Shown here: one piece after another, positions 10,151-18,999 of the stretch
How positions within the stretch are numbered: position 1 is the stretch's first letter
How the letters are laid out: every line of letters begins with the position of its first letter
From: Bdellovibrio sp.
GTDB taxonomy: Bacteria > Bdellovibrionota > Bdellovibrionia > Bdellovibrionales > Bdellovibrionaceae
DNA: 51,999 bases
Assembly: GCA_014376935.1 (NCBI GenBank)
Contig: JACMQO010000164.1
Coordinates: forward strand, 1-51,999
Reading direction: 5' to 3'
The notes under the pieces: model-generated
Told to the model about the DNA's origin: nothing
Databases searched by the model: none
The model's input: the letters and a program-made list of their open reading frames with translations, nothing else
Made by a program: the position numbers and the translations under genes

Positions 10151-10960
10151 CTATAATTTGATATTATTTTTATTCTGAGATGAAACAAGCCATAAGCTAA
10201 AAGCTAAAACCGTAATGGCTACGATCAATCCATTCACGTTCGGAAACGTGGGACGCACTTTATTAAAAATCAAAAGCGCAAAACCAAAAAGACTAACCCA
10301 AGCAAAAACTTTTTGTGTCATCTTTTTCTTCGGTTCTGCTTTTGCTTTTTGTTCGATCGCGCGTTGGTTAATAAATTGCTGTTCTAAGCGAGTTTCAATT
10401 TGATTTAAATACTTTTCGCAAGTCGCATCGTAATTCATCGTTTTACGAAGTTCGTCGTATTTTTGAAAGGCTAAGTTCAACGCCATTTTTCTTTGGCATA
10501 AATTTAAAAATTCTTGGTGTCTGGCATCTTGATTAAAATTCTCAAGAACATTTTTCCATAATTTATTCAATTCAAAAAGCATCGGATTTTCGGCTTGCGC
10601 CACTTGCTGGTATTTCTCGATAAAGACGCCACACGATGGACACTCTTCATGATTCAGCGGCATTAGTTTTGTACATTTTGGGCATTCCGAGAAAACGTGA
10701 TTATTGACCTGTGTTTCAAGAAGACCGAACTCGTTTGTTTTTTTAGTTAAAACAAAAGATTTAAAACAACTTTGGCAATCGAACTCGGGCAAAGAAAGAT
10801 CTGAATCACTGGCGTGAGCTTCTTCAAAAGCATCCGCGGTTGTACTATATAATTTTTGGCAGCATGGGCAGCGGAAACGAAGTTCTTGCTTGGCTGAATC
10901 AGCCAAAGTCGATGTCGAATGGTTTTTTTGTACTAAGTTTTCAGATATGTCCAACTGCAT
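10151..10960 (-). CDS. Zinc-ribbon protein with C-terminal membrane segments
   Basis: This 269-residue protein has no recognised specific function. Four CxxC-type pairs (CPCC, CQSC, CPKC, CPSC) in residues about 30-115 form two zinc-ribbon modules. A helical, charged middle region (about 120-215) follows. Two hydrophobic segments (about 218-235 and 243-262) would anchor it in the inner membrane. It is divergent from lnt with 37 bp between start codons, so the two share a promoter region. Its ATG has a GGGGGAAG site that is very close, so a TTG three codons later could be the true start. It converges on the subtilase gene. Confidence 0.75.
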   Translation of the reverse strand: MQLDISENLVQKNHSTSTLADSAKQELRFRCPCCQKLYSTTADAFEEAHASDSDLSLPEFDCQSCFKSFVLTKKTNEFGLLETQVNNHVFSECPKCTKLMPLNHEECPSCGVFIEKYQQVAQAENPMLFELNKLWKNVLENFNQDARHQEFLNLCQRKMALNLAFQKYDELRKTMNYDATCEKYLNQIETRLEQQFINQRAIEQKAKAEPKKKMTQKVFAWVSLFGFALLIFNKVRPTFPNVNGLIVAITVLAFSLWLVSSQNKNNIKL

Positions 10961-10997
10961 CTTCCCCCAGCTAATAGTCTATGATAACACTAATCAC

Positions 10998-12614
10998 ATG
11001 TCGATACTATTTCAATACTTAAACCGAATTCCCAGACCCTACCTTTTATCGATTTTATGCGGAGTTCTAGTCGGCACATCTTACATTCCATATCCTGGTT
11101 GGGCTTTATTATTCTGCTTCGTTCCTCTTTGGATCAACGTCCTAGAGCTCAGCTCCAGCGGGGCATCGTTTAAAAGAATATTTTTCTTCGGCTGGATCTC
11201 GCAATTTATTTTAACGATCATTGGCTTTAATTGGATTTTTTACGTTTCCAGCGAATTCGGACATTTACATTGGACGATCTCTTTAGCGGCGCTGATTGCT
11301 TTTGCAGCAGCCATGCACATTTATATTCCGTTAGCGACGTTAGCGGCCGTGTGGATTATTCGAAAAAATAAAATCGAATCCACGTTGATTCAATTTTTGT
11401 TATTAGCCCTATCACACGCTTTACTTGAAAGAATCTGGCCCAGCATCTTTGAATGGAACTTGGCGTATTCGCTGCTATGGATGCGCTTTCCCCTATTTCA
11501 ATGGGCCGACACCGTCGGGTTCTGGGGATTATCAACTTGGATTTTAATTGCGCAAGCCGTAGTTGGATACAGCTTCGTTATTCGTAAAGCCGATAAAAAA
11601 TTAGCAATCCAACTTTTCGCTTCGGTTGTTGGCGTAATTTTAATATTTACGGGATTAGGCGCTTTAAAAGAAAAACGTTGGTCTAAAACAGACAGTCAAA
11701 TTCAATTCGCCGTCGTTCAAGGTAACATTGGAAACGCCGAAAAAATTCAATCCGAAAAACAAGATCAGTTTCAATCCTATATTTTAGGAGTTTACAGCCA
11801 ACTGACCGATGACTATTTGAAATCAAACCCAGCGCCTGATTTGATGTTGTGGCCAGAAACGGCAATGCCATTTGCTCTTGATATAGAATACCACAATCGT
11901 TTTTTACAAAAAGGACTGCTGCAAAAAATTCAGCAATGGAATACGACCTTGATGACCGGCGGCTATTCGCAAAGCCGTGATCGACGGGACCATCTGGGTT
12001 ACCCGCTGACCCGCAACTCGGTCTTTTTTTTAAACCCCAATTTATCCATTGCGGCCGAACCTTATCATAAAACCCAGTTATTAGTTTTCGGAGAATACCT
12101 TCCTTTCGGAGAAAGCTTTCCATCCCTTTATAAATTATTTCCGTTTGTGGGAGTTTATGAGCGTGGCCCCGGACCTTCGCCAAAAAACATTCCTCTAAAA
12201 GATGGTCAGCATGTTATCGTGGGTCCGCAAATTTGCTACGAATCTTTAGATCCCGCTTTTTCACGAGGCCTTGCTTTAAAAGGCGCGCAAATCTTATTTA
12301 ACGTGACGAACGATTCTTGGTTTGGTGATTGGGCCGAACCCTTTCAGCACAACATCATGACACTGGCTCGTGGTGTTGAAAACCGTCGCCCCTTGGTTCG
12401 ATCAACGAATACGGGCGTAACGTCTGCCATTCTTGCAAACGGGCAAATACTAGAGCAGTCCACAAACGATAAACCGTGGGCTCACACCTACGGTATTTCT
12501 TATTTGAAAAATGCACCGATTACTTTCTATACTCATTACGGCCACTGGGACTGGATTCTATGGTTAGCCTTATTGATCGTGATCTCGCGAAAAGGAAAAC
12601 ATGTTCGTCATTAA
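10998..12614 (+). CDS. lnt: Apolipoprotein N-acyltransferase
   Basis: Lnt adds the third acyl chain to the N-terminal Cys of lipoproteins in the inner membrane. It is essential to lipoprotein maturation in Gram-negatives. The 538-residue product has six or more N-terminal membrane helices, a carbon-nitrogen hydrolase domain (about 235-500) and a final membrane helix. The catalytic triad is Glu287 (LWPETAM), Lys358 (KTQLLVFGEYLPFGE) and Cys413 (QICYES). Their spacing is close to that of the E. coli enzyme. ATG 10998 starts at MSILFQYL. Earlier in-frame starts would overlap the divergent gene. A TATGAT box lies only 12 nt upstream, so the leader is very short. It overlaps mutS2 by 14 bp. Confidence 0.95.
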   Translation: MSILFQYLNRIPRPYLLSILCGVLVGTSYIPYPGWALLFCFVPLWINVLELSSSGASFKRIFFFGWISQFILTIIGFNWIFYVSSEFGHLHWTISLAALIAFAAAMHIYIPLATLAAVWIIRKNKIESTLIQFLLLALSHALLERIWPSIFEWNLAYSLLWMRFPLFQWADTVGFWGLSTWILIAQAVVGYSFVIRKADKKLAIQLFASVVGVILIFTGLGALKEKRWSKTDSQIQFAVVQGNIGNAEKIQSEKQDQFQSYILGVYSQLTDDYLKSNPAPDLMLWPETAMPFALDIEYHNRFLQKGLLQKIQQWNTTLMTGGYSQSRDRRDHLGYPLTRNSVFFLNPNLSIAAEPYHKTQLLVFGEYLPFGESFPSLYKLFPFVGVYERGPGPSPKNIPLKDGQHVIVGPQICYESLDPAFSRGLALKGAQILFNVTNDSWFGDWAEPFQHNIMTLARGVENRRPLVRSTNTGVTSAILANGQILEQSTNDKPWAHTYGISYLKNAPITFYTHYGHWDWILWLALLIVISRKGKHVRH

Positions 12615-14937
12615 AAATTTAGATTGGTTTGATGTCTTAGAGAAAATAAAATCTTTCGCAACCAGCGAAAATGGCCGTATGATCGTGGGTCAGCTCAAAC
12701 CTTTATCAAAACCAGAGCAAGCCGAAAAAAGCTTTTACGAAATTGAAAGCGCTTCGTCGATCATCCTTAGCGGAATTCGTCCGCACATGGAAAGTTTAGA
12801 TCTGTATGACGTTTGGATTTCACGTTTAAAGAAAAAAGCCGTTTTAAAAACTTTAGAATTAAAAGATATCCGTCACTTCTGTTTAGAAACGATTGCGCTG
12901 AAAGAAGTCCTGAAAGATCACACGACCGAATGGGCCGCAAGCCTTTCTGATCTTTTAATGAATGCGGATGAACCGCTTTCAGCCATCGACCATTTGATGA
13001 CCCCGACAGGTGAAATTCGAATGGATGCATCTGAAAAGCTTTATAGTTTATTTAAAGAAAAAGAATCTCTGTCACGTCAAATTCATAACTACATGGATAA
13101 GATGGTTCGTGAACATAAAATCGAGCACATGCTTCAAGAAAAATATGTGACCACGCGCGAAGGCCGTTGGGTGATTCCCGTTAAGGGCGGCATGCAGCAC
13201 CATATTCCGGGTATCATTCATGGCAGTTCGCAAACGAAACAAACGGTTTTTATTGAACCTGAAACCGTGATTCCACTGAATAATCGCATGCGCCAAATTG
13301 AAGTTGAAATCGATGACGAAATCGAAAGACTTTTGGCTGAAATATCTGAATACCTTTCGTACCAAGCGGCTAATTTTGAACGATCACAAACTGTTCTTTT
13401 AGATTGCGACGTTTTATTTTCAAAAGCGCAACTGGCATGCTTACTAGAAGCCCAACCTTGCCGCTTTGATGAAACGCAAATTCACTTAAAAGATTTAGCC
13501 CATCCGATTCTAAAATTATTAGGTAAAAAAGTTGTCACCAATACCGTTCAACTGAATAGCAAAAAAAGTATTCTTATTTTATCCGGCCCCAATGCGGGTG
13601 GTAAAACGATTCTACTAAAATCAATCGGGCTTGCGGCACAAATGGCCCGTTGTGGATTATTGATCTGTTGCGCTCAAGGATCAACGATGCCGTTCTTCAC
13701 AAATATCGTTACCGGTATTGGAGACGCGCAAAGTGTCGATGAAGATTTAAGTACGTTTGCAGCCCATTTAAAAATTTTAGAACAAGCTTCGCACTTGAAA
13801 GGTTTGCAGAACTTGATTTTAGTCGATGAAATTTGTGGATCAACCGACCCCGAAGAAGGAAGTGCCCTTGCGCGCGCCTTTATCGAACGCTACGCGAACA
13901 ATGAAGTTTTCGCGGTCATTACATCCCACTTAAGTCCATTAAAATTAGGTTGGACTGATGAAGATGCCGTCTTGAACGGAAGTTTAGAATACGATTCAAA
14001 AACCGGACGACCAACGTACCAATTTTTATCCGGCGTTGCTGGCGATTCGATGGCCATACAAACGGCCCGCCGCGTAGGTGTGGCGAGCGATATTATTTCG
14101 GCCGCGATTGAAAACCTAAGCCCTGCCGCAAAAGCCAGACAAAATCAACAAAGTGAATTTGAAAATTTAAAACGCGACATTCATTTACTTCAAGATAATT
14201 TAAAAAAGCAAATTCGCACGGCTCAAGAAGTACAAAATGAATACGAATCAAAATTAGTTGAGTTTGAAAATGAAAAACAGAAAAAATTAGCGGCCGCTTT
14301 AAAAAAGGCCAGCGAAAAAGTAGACGATGCGATCGCCACGGCGAAAGCGTCAGATTCGTTAACGAAGCACCGACAGCTGCAAGAAATTAAATTTAATTTA
14401 CCAGAAATTGTAAAGGCAAAGCCAATTACCAGCACGTCGGCTCCGCGAATAACCACGTCTGAAGAATTCGCGGCAGCGTTTCCACCAGGAACAAAAGTTT
14501 TTGCGCCTTCATTAAATCAAGATGGAATTATTCAATCAAAGCCCAACGCTAAGGGTGAAGTTTTAGTTTTATCGCAATCTATCCGTTTACAGATTCATTG
14601 GTCTGAATTAAAACCACCGCTTAAGGCCGAAAACCCAACGCAATCATTGGCGCGTAAAAGCGGATCTTCACGCGTGACCTTCTTAGATGAAGATCGCACT
14701 TTAGATCTGCGTGGAAAAACGGTCGCCGAAGCCGTATCGCAACTTGAAACAGCGTTAGATTTAGCAACTTCCCAGAATGAAGATCGTTTAAAAATAATTC
14801 ACGGTCACGGCACTGAGGTCTTAAAAAAATCAATACGCACATATCTTTCACGTTCGGTTTATGTCAAAAAATGGAAAGCCGGAACGGCCGATACAGGCGG
14901 CGATGGCATTACGTGGGTCGAATTAGGGCAGCTTTAA
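12601..14937 (+). CDS. mutS2: Endonuclease MutS2 (DNA / ribosome rescue ATPase with Smr domain)
   Basis: This 778-residue MutS2 has the MutS core (lever and clamp helices, about 1-310) and an ABC-type ATPase with GPNAGGKT at 329-336, STFAAHLK and LVDEICGSTDPEEG. A long coiled coil (about 510-590) follows, then a KOW-like segment (about 620-670). The C-terminal Smr domain (about 695-778) contains LDLRGKT and HGHGTE. MutS2 proteins suppress recombination and, in some bacteria, split collided ribosomes. Which applies here cannot be seen. The start lies inside the lnt 3' end, so the two genes are translationally coupled. Confidence 0.95.
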   Translation: MFVIKNLDWFDVLEKIKSFATSENGRMIVGQLKPLSKPEQAEKSFYEIESASSIILSGIRPHMESLDLYDVWISRLKKKAVLKTLELKDIRHFCLETIALKEVLKDHTTEWAASLSDLLMNADEPLSAIDHLMTPTGEIRMDASEKLYSLFKEKESLSRQIHNYMDKMVREHKIEHMLQEKYVTTREGRWVIPVKGGMQHHIPGIIHGSSQTKQTVFIEPETVIPLNNRMRQIEVEIDDEIERLLAEISEYLSYQAANFERSQTVLLDCDVLFSKAQLACLLEAQPCRFDETQIHLKDLAHPILKLLGKKVVTNTVQLNSKKSILILSGPNAGGKTILLKSIGLAAQMARCGLLICCAQGSTMPFFTNIVTGIGDAQSVDEDLSTFAAHLKILEQASHLKGLQNLILVDEICGSTDPEEGSALARAFIERYANNEVFAVITSHLSPLKLGWTDEDAVLNGSLEYDSKTGRPTYQFLSGVAGDSMAIQTARRVGVASDIISAAIENLSPAAKARQNQQSEFENLKRDIHLLQDNLKKQIRTAQEVQNEYESKLVEFENEKQKKLAAALKKASEKVDDAIATAKASDSLTKHRQLQEIKFNLPEIVKAKPITSTSAPRITTSEEFAAAFPPGTKVFAPSLNQDGIIQSKPNAKGEVLVLSQSIRLQIHWSELKPPLKAENPTQSLARKSGSSRVTFLDEDRTLDLRGKTVAEAVSQLETALDLATSQNEDRLKIIHGHGTEVLKKSIRTYLSRSVYVKKWKAGTADTGGDGITWVELGQL

Positions 14938-15016
14938 AAAGCTGTCTCAGACATGAACGTCAATTTTAACAACACCTGCCTAGCTTTACCCAGCACCCGT
15001 CTCAAAATCATATTTT

Positions 15017-15046
15017 GCGCTTCACCTCATTCTTAAAGTGAAGCGC
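15017..15046. other. Stem-loop in the mutS2 to lipoprotein gap
   Basis: GCGCTTCAC (15017-15025) pairs perfectly with GTGAAGCGC (15038-15046) around a 12-nt loop. There is no U-run on either side, so it is not a typical intrinsic terminator. It may mark the end of mutS2 transcripts or a leader structure of the next gene. The rest of the 220-bp gap shows nothing clear. Confidence 0.4.
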
Positions 15047-15158
15047 TCATTACCCTTAATTTCGACCTTACCTATTACCATCCCATTTTGAAATATGGCC
15101 CCACGTATGCAATAGCTTCATGTATACAAGACTTAATAAAATCACTTACGGGGGATTT

Positions 15159-15833
15159 ATGACAGCATTCTCAACAACAAGATTAGTTATCACTTTAGGT
15201 TTATTAGCTTTATTAACCGCTTGTGGTAACACGAAATCTCAATCATCAAATGCCGTCACATCTTCAACGTCTTTAGCAACGACATCGACACTAGCTTATT
15301 GCAACAAATCAGCAGACTCAAATTTTAGCTTTAATACATCTGTAGTGACAGACGCCAACGGCAACGTCAGCACAGATTATATCAAAATGAAATTTAATTT
15401 CTTAAATGCGAACATTACAAAATCGGGTAACGTTCTTAAGTTCTACAAATGGAGAGTCAGCGGATCTCAAAGCGTCTTAGATTCAACACCTTTAAACGTA
15501 GCGACTTATACTTTTGGCTCGGGTCAAACGAACTCTTCATTAGCAAGCAGCATCGACGCTAGCCAGTTTAACGGAACTTCTGGATTATATATTCAACTGA
15601 ACGACCCGTCAGCCGTTTACCAAGTGGTCAAAGTCGTGGCCTATGATTCTTCAGGAACCGCGATTGCGAACTTAAATAGTTTAATCCCGACTTTCGCCGC
15701 AAACCCGGCTACTTACTCTTACAATTCGGACGGATCGGCCCGCGCGACAATCTTACAACAAATGCACGCCTTATACGGTCAAACCACAACAGATGCTGCC
15801 GCGAAAGCCTCGTTTGATGCGTATTGCTTCTAA
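15159..15833 (+). CDS. Secreted lipoprotein of unknown function
   Basis: This 224-residue protein has a signal peptide and lipobox LLTAC|G, so it should be lipid-anchored. ATG 15159 follows GGGGGATTT, an ideal ribosome binding site. An upstream in-frame ATG at 15120 has none. After a Ser/Thr-rich linker, the mature domain is predicted to be beta-rich (FKYWRVSGSQ, GLYIQLNDPS, YQVVKVVAYDSSG). It ends in a helix with a Cys that may pair with the Cys in LAYCNKS. No family was recognised. It follows mutS2 after a 220-bp gap and converges on the next gene with 3 bp between stops. Confidence 0.82.
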   Translation: MTAFSTTRLVITLGLLALLTACGNTKSQSSNAVTSSTSLATTSTLAYCNKSADSNFSFNTSVVTDANGNVSTDYIKMKFNFLNANITKSGNVLKFYKWRVSGSQSVLDSTPLNVATYTFGSGQTNSSLASSIDASQFNGTSGLYIQLNDPSAVYQVVKVVAYDSSGTAIANLNSLIPTFAANPATYSYNSDGSARATILQQMHALYGQTTTDAAAKASFDAYCF

Positions 15834-15836
15834 ATT

Positions 15837-16805
15837 TTAGTGGCTGGATTCAGTTAGAACTTCTTCGGCCTCTAAATTTTCACCCTGACGGTAACGATCG
15901 ACTAACGAAATATCGTTTGTCGGAAAAGAAAATAAAAGCGAATTAATCTGAGTCTCTGGATCTTCTTCGGTGATCACCAAATAATGAAGATCCTCAACCC
16001 CTTGATCTGGAAATTCTTTAATAAAAGTCACTAATGTATGCCCTGCGGATTCAACTTTACTCCAGATCTCGTCCGGAGAATCAATGGTCGATTCACGAAG
16101 TTCGGCATAATCGCGAAATTTTTCAGGAACGATATCTTTTTCAGAACGAATCACCAGCATCGCCTCTAAAAGGCCAATCGCTAAATAATCCCCCTCTAAC
16201 AATGAATCACCGTCAATCGCCGCAAATTGAATCGCTTCTAATTTACGGTGAAAAACAATTTCATCTTCGCGGAACGCTTCAACTAAATCCAAATCTTTCG
16301 TCGGAAAATGGATAAATACAAATGAAGGGTAATTTTCTTCGGTGTTAATGTAAACAACCGCCACATAATGAAAATTTTCTTTTTCAGTTTCGATGGCTTT
16401 CACAAGAACATGAACTTTTAAATCTTCAAAAGAGCCTTCATCCAACCAAATTTCATCTGGATCGTCTAAAGTATCTTCTAAAAGATATTCAAGATCAGCT
16501 TGTTCGGCATAACTAAAATCATTTTTCTCGTTATAAAAATTCTCATATTTTTTCTCGAGCTCTTTGATTGCGCTCGAGAAATAGCCAAACATCGTTTTTT
16601 CATTTTCAAAAATAAGGCCCTGTTTTTCATCGATGATGATCAACTCTTTTTCTTGAACTTTTTTAGTGGCCTTATGAGCACTGGCTTTACTTTTTACCGG
16701 AGCCGGCTTCACGCGTTTAATTTTAATCTGCTTTGATTTCTTCGGCTTTATTTTTTTGTTTAATTTGCTAGCAACTTTATTCACAGATTTTTCTCCAATG
16801 CTCAA
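15837..16805 (-). CDS. Basic-tailed protein with two tandem BECR-like (PBECR2-type) domains
   Basis: This 322-residue protein starts with a very Lys-rich tail (residues 10-50), suggesting nucleic-acid contact. It then carries two related domains (about 95-195 and 210-310). Each has a (D/S)PDEIW motif, then a strand ending in HY(V/L), then FPTxDxxLVxxxRxxE. That order resembles the phage-associated Barnase-EndoU-ColicinE5/D-RelE (PBECR2-type) nuclease fold. Residues needed for RNA cleavage are not obvious, so it may be a binding rather than a cutting form. The family call rests on the motif pattern alone. It stands alone on the minus strand and has no partner immunity gene beside it. Confidence 0.6.
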   Translation of the reverse strand: MSIGEKSVNKVASKLNKKIKPKKSKQIKIKRVKPAPVKSKASAHKATKKVQEKELIIIDEKQGLIFENEKTMFGYFSSAIKELEKKYENFYNEKNDFSYAEQADLEYLLEDTLDDPDEIWLDEGSFEDLKVHVLVKAIETEKENFHYVAVVYINTEENYPSFVFIHFPTKDLDLVEAFREDEIVFHRKLEAIQFAAIDGDSLLEGDYLAIGLLEAMLVIRSEKDIVPEKFRDYAELRESTIDSPDEIWSKVESAGHTLVTFIKEFPDQGVEDLHYLVITEEDPETQINSLLFSFPTNDISLVDRYRQGENLEAEEVLTESSH

Positions 16806-16845
16806 GAACTATCCTAAATGTTTACGAGCCGTAGGCAAGACGATT

Positions 16846-16862
16846 TTGACTGAAATAGTCAA
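16846..16862. promoter_or_regulatory. Short palindrome between divergent genes
   Basis: TTGACT (16846-16851) and AGTCAA (16857-16862) form a perfect 6-bp inverted repeat with a GAAAT centre. It lies in the 115-bp gap between the divergent genes starting at 16805 and 16921. It could be an operator or simply overlapping -35 boxes. Confidence 0.25.
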
Positions 16863-16920
16863 TTCCTTAACTTCATTGCCAAAGCACTAAAGTCAGCTAA
16901 CGCTACAAAAAGAGGTAACT

Positions 16921-17250
16921 TTGTCAAAAGTGGAAGTCTATTTAGAGCCATCGCAGTTAAACAATCTGCAAAACATCTTGAATCAATCCGAATTGGGAAT
17001 TCACGTGTTATTTGATAACGAGTTGATTCATAACGTTTTCAAGAAGCCTTATGACGAAGATGAATTCTTTAATCCAGAAAATTTAAAGAAAGTGCAAGAC
17101 GAACTGATCCATTTGATTCAGTTAAAAACGCTAACGCAAAAGCAAGATTACATTCAGACGCTCGATGAAGATTCAAAACACCGCATCGTTCGAGCTTACT
17201 TCTACATCATCGAAAACAATATCCGCGCGCAGAAAAAACAATCCCACTAA
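16921..17250 (+). CDS. Small conserved-looking cytoplasmic protein, function unknown
   Basis: This 109-residue acidic protein begins at a TTG codon placed 6 nt after AGAGG, a convincing ribosome binding site. The sequence is predicted mostly helical, with no signal peptide, membrane segment or Cys residues. The first half resembles a dimerisation strand-helix (SKVEVYLEPSQLNNLQNIL). The C-terminal half is a helical bundle (ENLKKVQDELIHLIQL, HRIVRAYFYIIENNIRA). No family was recognised. It is divergent from the BECR-like gene. The 200-bp gap that follows shows no clear feature apart from AT-rich sequence. Confidence 0.72.
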   Translation: MSKVEVYLEPSQLNNLQNILNQSELGIHVLFDNELIHNVFKKPYDEDEFFNPENLKKVQDELIHLIQLKTLTQKQDYIQTLDEDSKHRIVRAYFYIIENNIRAQKKQSH

Positions 17251-17457
17251 ACGCGCTATTCATTAAGCTATTAGAAACCGCACCAAAAGCGTCAAACTTT
17301 TATTCATAATCCAAAGCATTCATCCAAATCAAAAAAAAGTGTTCAACTTCTAGAATACTATTTTGAAATTAGTCACAAAAATTCTGAAAGTTTTTTGAAA
17401 CTGGCGCAAGATTAAATCAAGAGATCAAGTTCGGTAACTAAACAAGGTGGTTAAGTC

Positions 17458-18645
17458 ATGATGACAGGACAAGTAAAAAACACGGTGAAAGTAAACTTAC
17501 TGACCTCAATGGCATTAGCGACTCTATTGACGGCTTGCGGAGTCAAAGTCAGCAGCCCCAACGAAAATTTAACTCAAATAAATTCAGGCGCTGGACTAAG
17601 CTCTTTAAAAGTAAACGTCAATCAGTACAGCTCTAATAAAATAGTTTGTAATCCACTTGATCCAAACCCGACTCCGCAAACGAATTACGAAAAAGGGATC
17701 ATGGCCGAACTTTTTTATAAAACGGCCGCGATGCCGATTATGCACAAATCAACGGACTACGTGCAGTTTGCGCAAAAATCAGATCAAAAAATATTTTTAT
17801 CCGACATGAATGTACCAACACGGTTATTTACCGAAGGATTTTCGAACTCAAGCGGCGGCACTTTAAATGACGACTTAGGTGCAAAACTAATCGAGTACTT
17901 TGGATTAAAAATGAAGACAAACTTAATCTTAAACGACCTAGATGTGGCCGGTGACTATGAACTGGCGTTATTGTCAGATGACGGAGCCACGCTGATTTTG
18001 AAATCAGGCGATGGCACAAGTGCCGATGACCTTATCATTAATAACGACGGCGATCATGAAACACGTATGGGCTGCTCAACTCACACAGTCAGCATGCGCC
18101 AAAAAGTAATGGTCCCTATCGAAGTCACTTATTATCAAGGGCCCCGTTACCACATCGCAAACGTTTTGATGTGGAGAAAAGTCGACAAGGCCGGAACAGA
18201 GCCGCTTTGTGGTCGCGCTGGAAATGGTTTCTTTTATAACCCGGATCAAAACTCGGCTAAGCAACAATCTGTTAAAGATTTAGAATCACGAGGATGGTCT
18301 GTTGTAAAACCCGATAACTTTATGGTCAGCTCAACAAAAACTGATTACAACCCGTGCGTCAGCGGAACAAACCCGGTGATTTCGAACTTTAAAGTGGGAG
18401 AAGTTATTTTAACTCAAGTGAACTTCACTTGGTCGACAGATATCGCTTCCACGTCACAAGTTCAGTTAACAAACACAAAAACCGGAGAAGTCACAACGAC
18501 AACTTCAGATAACGTGTTAAGAACTGATAACAATGTATCGATCTCAAACTTACAGTCGGCAACGACATACAAAGCGCAAGCGATCAGCGTATCCGCAGAT
18601 TTAGGCCGAACGATCAGTAGCGAAGTGTCATTTACGACTCAATAA
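17458..18645 (+). CDS. Lipoprotein with PA14-like and fibronectin type III domains
   Basis: This 395-residue exported lipoprotein has lipobox LLTAC|G (Cys 27). Residues about 80-240 look like a PA14 domain, a beta-barrel fold often used for carbohydrate or protein contact. The typical pattern includes GDYELALLSDDGATLIL followed by a ligand-type Asn-Asp-Gly-Asp segment and VPIEVTYYQGPRYHIANVLMW. The C-terminal 90 residues form a fibronectin type III module (NFTWSTDIASTSQVQL, ISNLQSATTYKAQ). It may act as an adhesin or surface recognition protein (inference). A good AAGGTGG site precedes tandem ATG codons at 17458 and 17461. A strong terminator follows it and merges with the next gene. Confidence 0.85.
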   Translation: MMTGQVKNTVKVNLLTSMALATLLTACGVKVSSPNENLTQINSGAGLSSLKVNVNQYSSNKIVCNPLDPNPTPQTNYEKGIMAELFYKTAAMPIMHKSTDYVQFAQKSDQKIFLSDMNVPTRLFTEGFSNSSGGTLNDDLGAKLIEYFGLKMKTNLILNDLDVAGDYELALLSDDGATLILKSGDGTSADDLIINNDGDHETRMGCSTHTVSMRQKVMVPIEVTYYQGPRYHIANVLMWRKVDKAGTEPLCGRAGNGFFYNPDQNSAKQQSVKDLESRGWSVVKPDNFMVSSTKTDYNPCVSGTNPVISNFKVGEVILTQVNFTWSTDIASTSQVQLTNTKTGEVTTTTSDNVLRTDNNVSISNLQSATTYKAQAISVSADLGRTISSEVSFTTQ

Positions 18646-18677
18646 TTTAAGTCTCAATAATCTTCAAAGAAAGTCCG

Positions 18678-18712
18678 AAAAGAAGCCATCATGAAACGAT
18701 GGCTTCTTTTTT
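18678..18712 (+). terminator. Intrinsic terminator whose loop is the next gene's start codon
   Basis: AAAAGAAGCCATC (18678-18690) pairs over 13 bp with GATGGCTTCTTTT (18698-18710), and the U-run continues to 18712. The 7-nt loop ATGAAAC (18691-18697) begins with the start codon of the following ORF. It fits as the terminator of the PA14 lipoprotein gene 33 bp upstream. Confidence 0.88.
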
Positions 18713-18972
18713 ATTTAGCAATAGCGACAGCCCTTTCGGCCCAAGCCGATTACCGTATTTTTAAATTGCAGTTCACCAATAAAAAAACCAAGGCCATTCG
18801 AACGATGGAATCAACGTTAGATCCGGAACAATACAAATCAATCTACGGAAGTAACCCAGATGAAACTTTGACTTACGTCCAGACGTGGCGTTGTTGGGGA
18901 CGTACGGATTGGTTCAAGCCGCATTGCCAAAGCCCAGAAGTGAAGCCTGTTGTCATGGAAAATCCCAAATAG
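18691..18972 (+). CDS. Small secreted protein, function unknown
   Basis: This 93-residue product has a typical signal peptide (MKRWLLFYLAIATALSAQA). A mature part of about 73 residues follows and includes two Cys residues around the motif WRCWGRTDWFKPHC. No family was recognised, but the pattern resembles small bdellovibrio secreted proteins containing a STLDP...C(W/Y)GRT signature (recalled, not checked). Its start codon is the loop of an intrinsic terminator. The U-run of that terminator encodes the Leu/Phe part of the signal peptide. No strong ribosome binding site is seen. Translation may therefore depend on read-through of the upstream transcript. Confidence 0.65.
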   Translation: MKRWLLFYLAIATALSAQADYRIFKLQFTNKKTKAIRTMESTLDPEQYKSIYGSNPDETLTYVQTWRCWGRTDWFKPHCQSPEVKPVVMENPK

Positions 18973-18999
18973 CTTTCTCAATTTGATACACTTTGAATC

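Noticed and set aside
11683-12183. 166-residue reading frame opposite lnt
   Set aside because: It is the complement of the Lnt catalytic region; composition follows the lnt codons.
15120-15158. Longer N-terminus for the lipoprotein at 15159
   Set aside because: The upstream ATG has no ribosome site and would place extra residues before a complete signal peptide.
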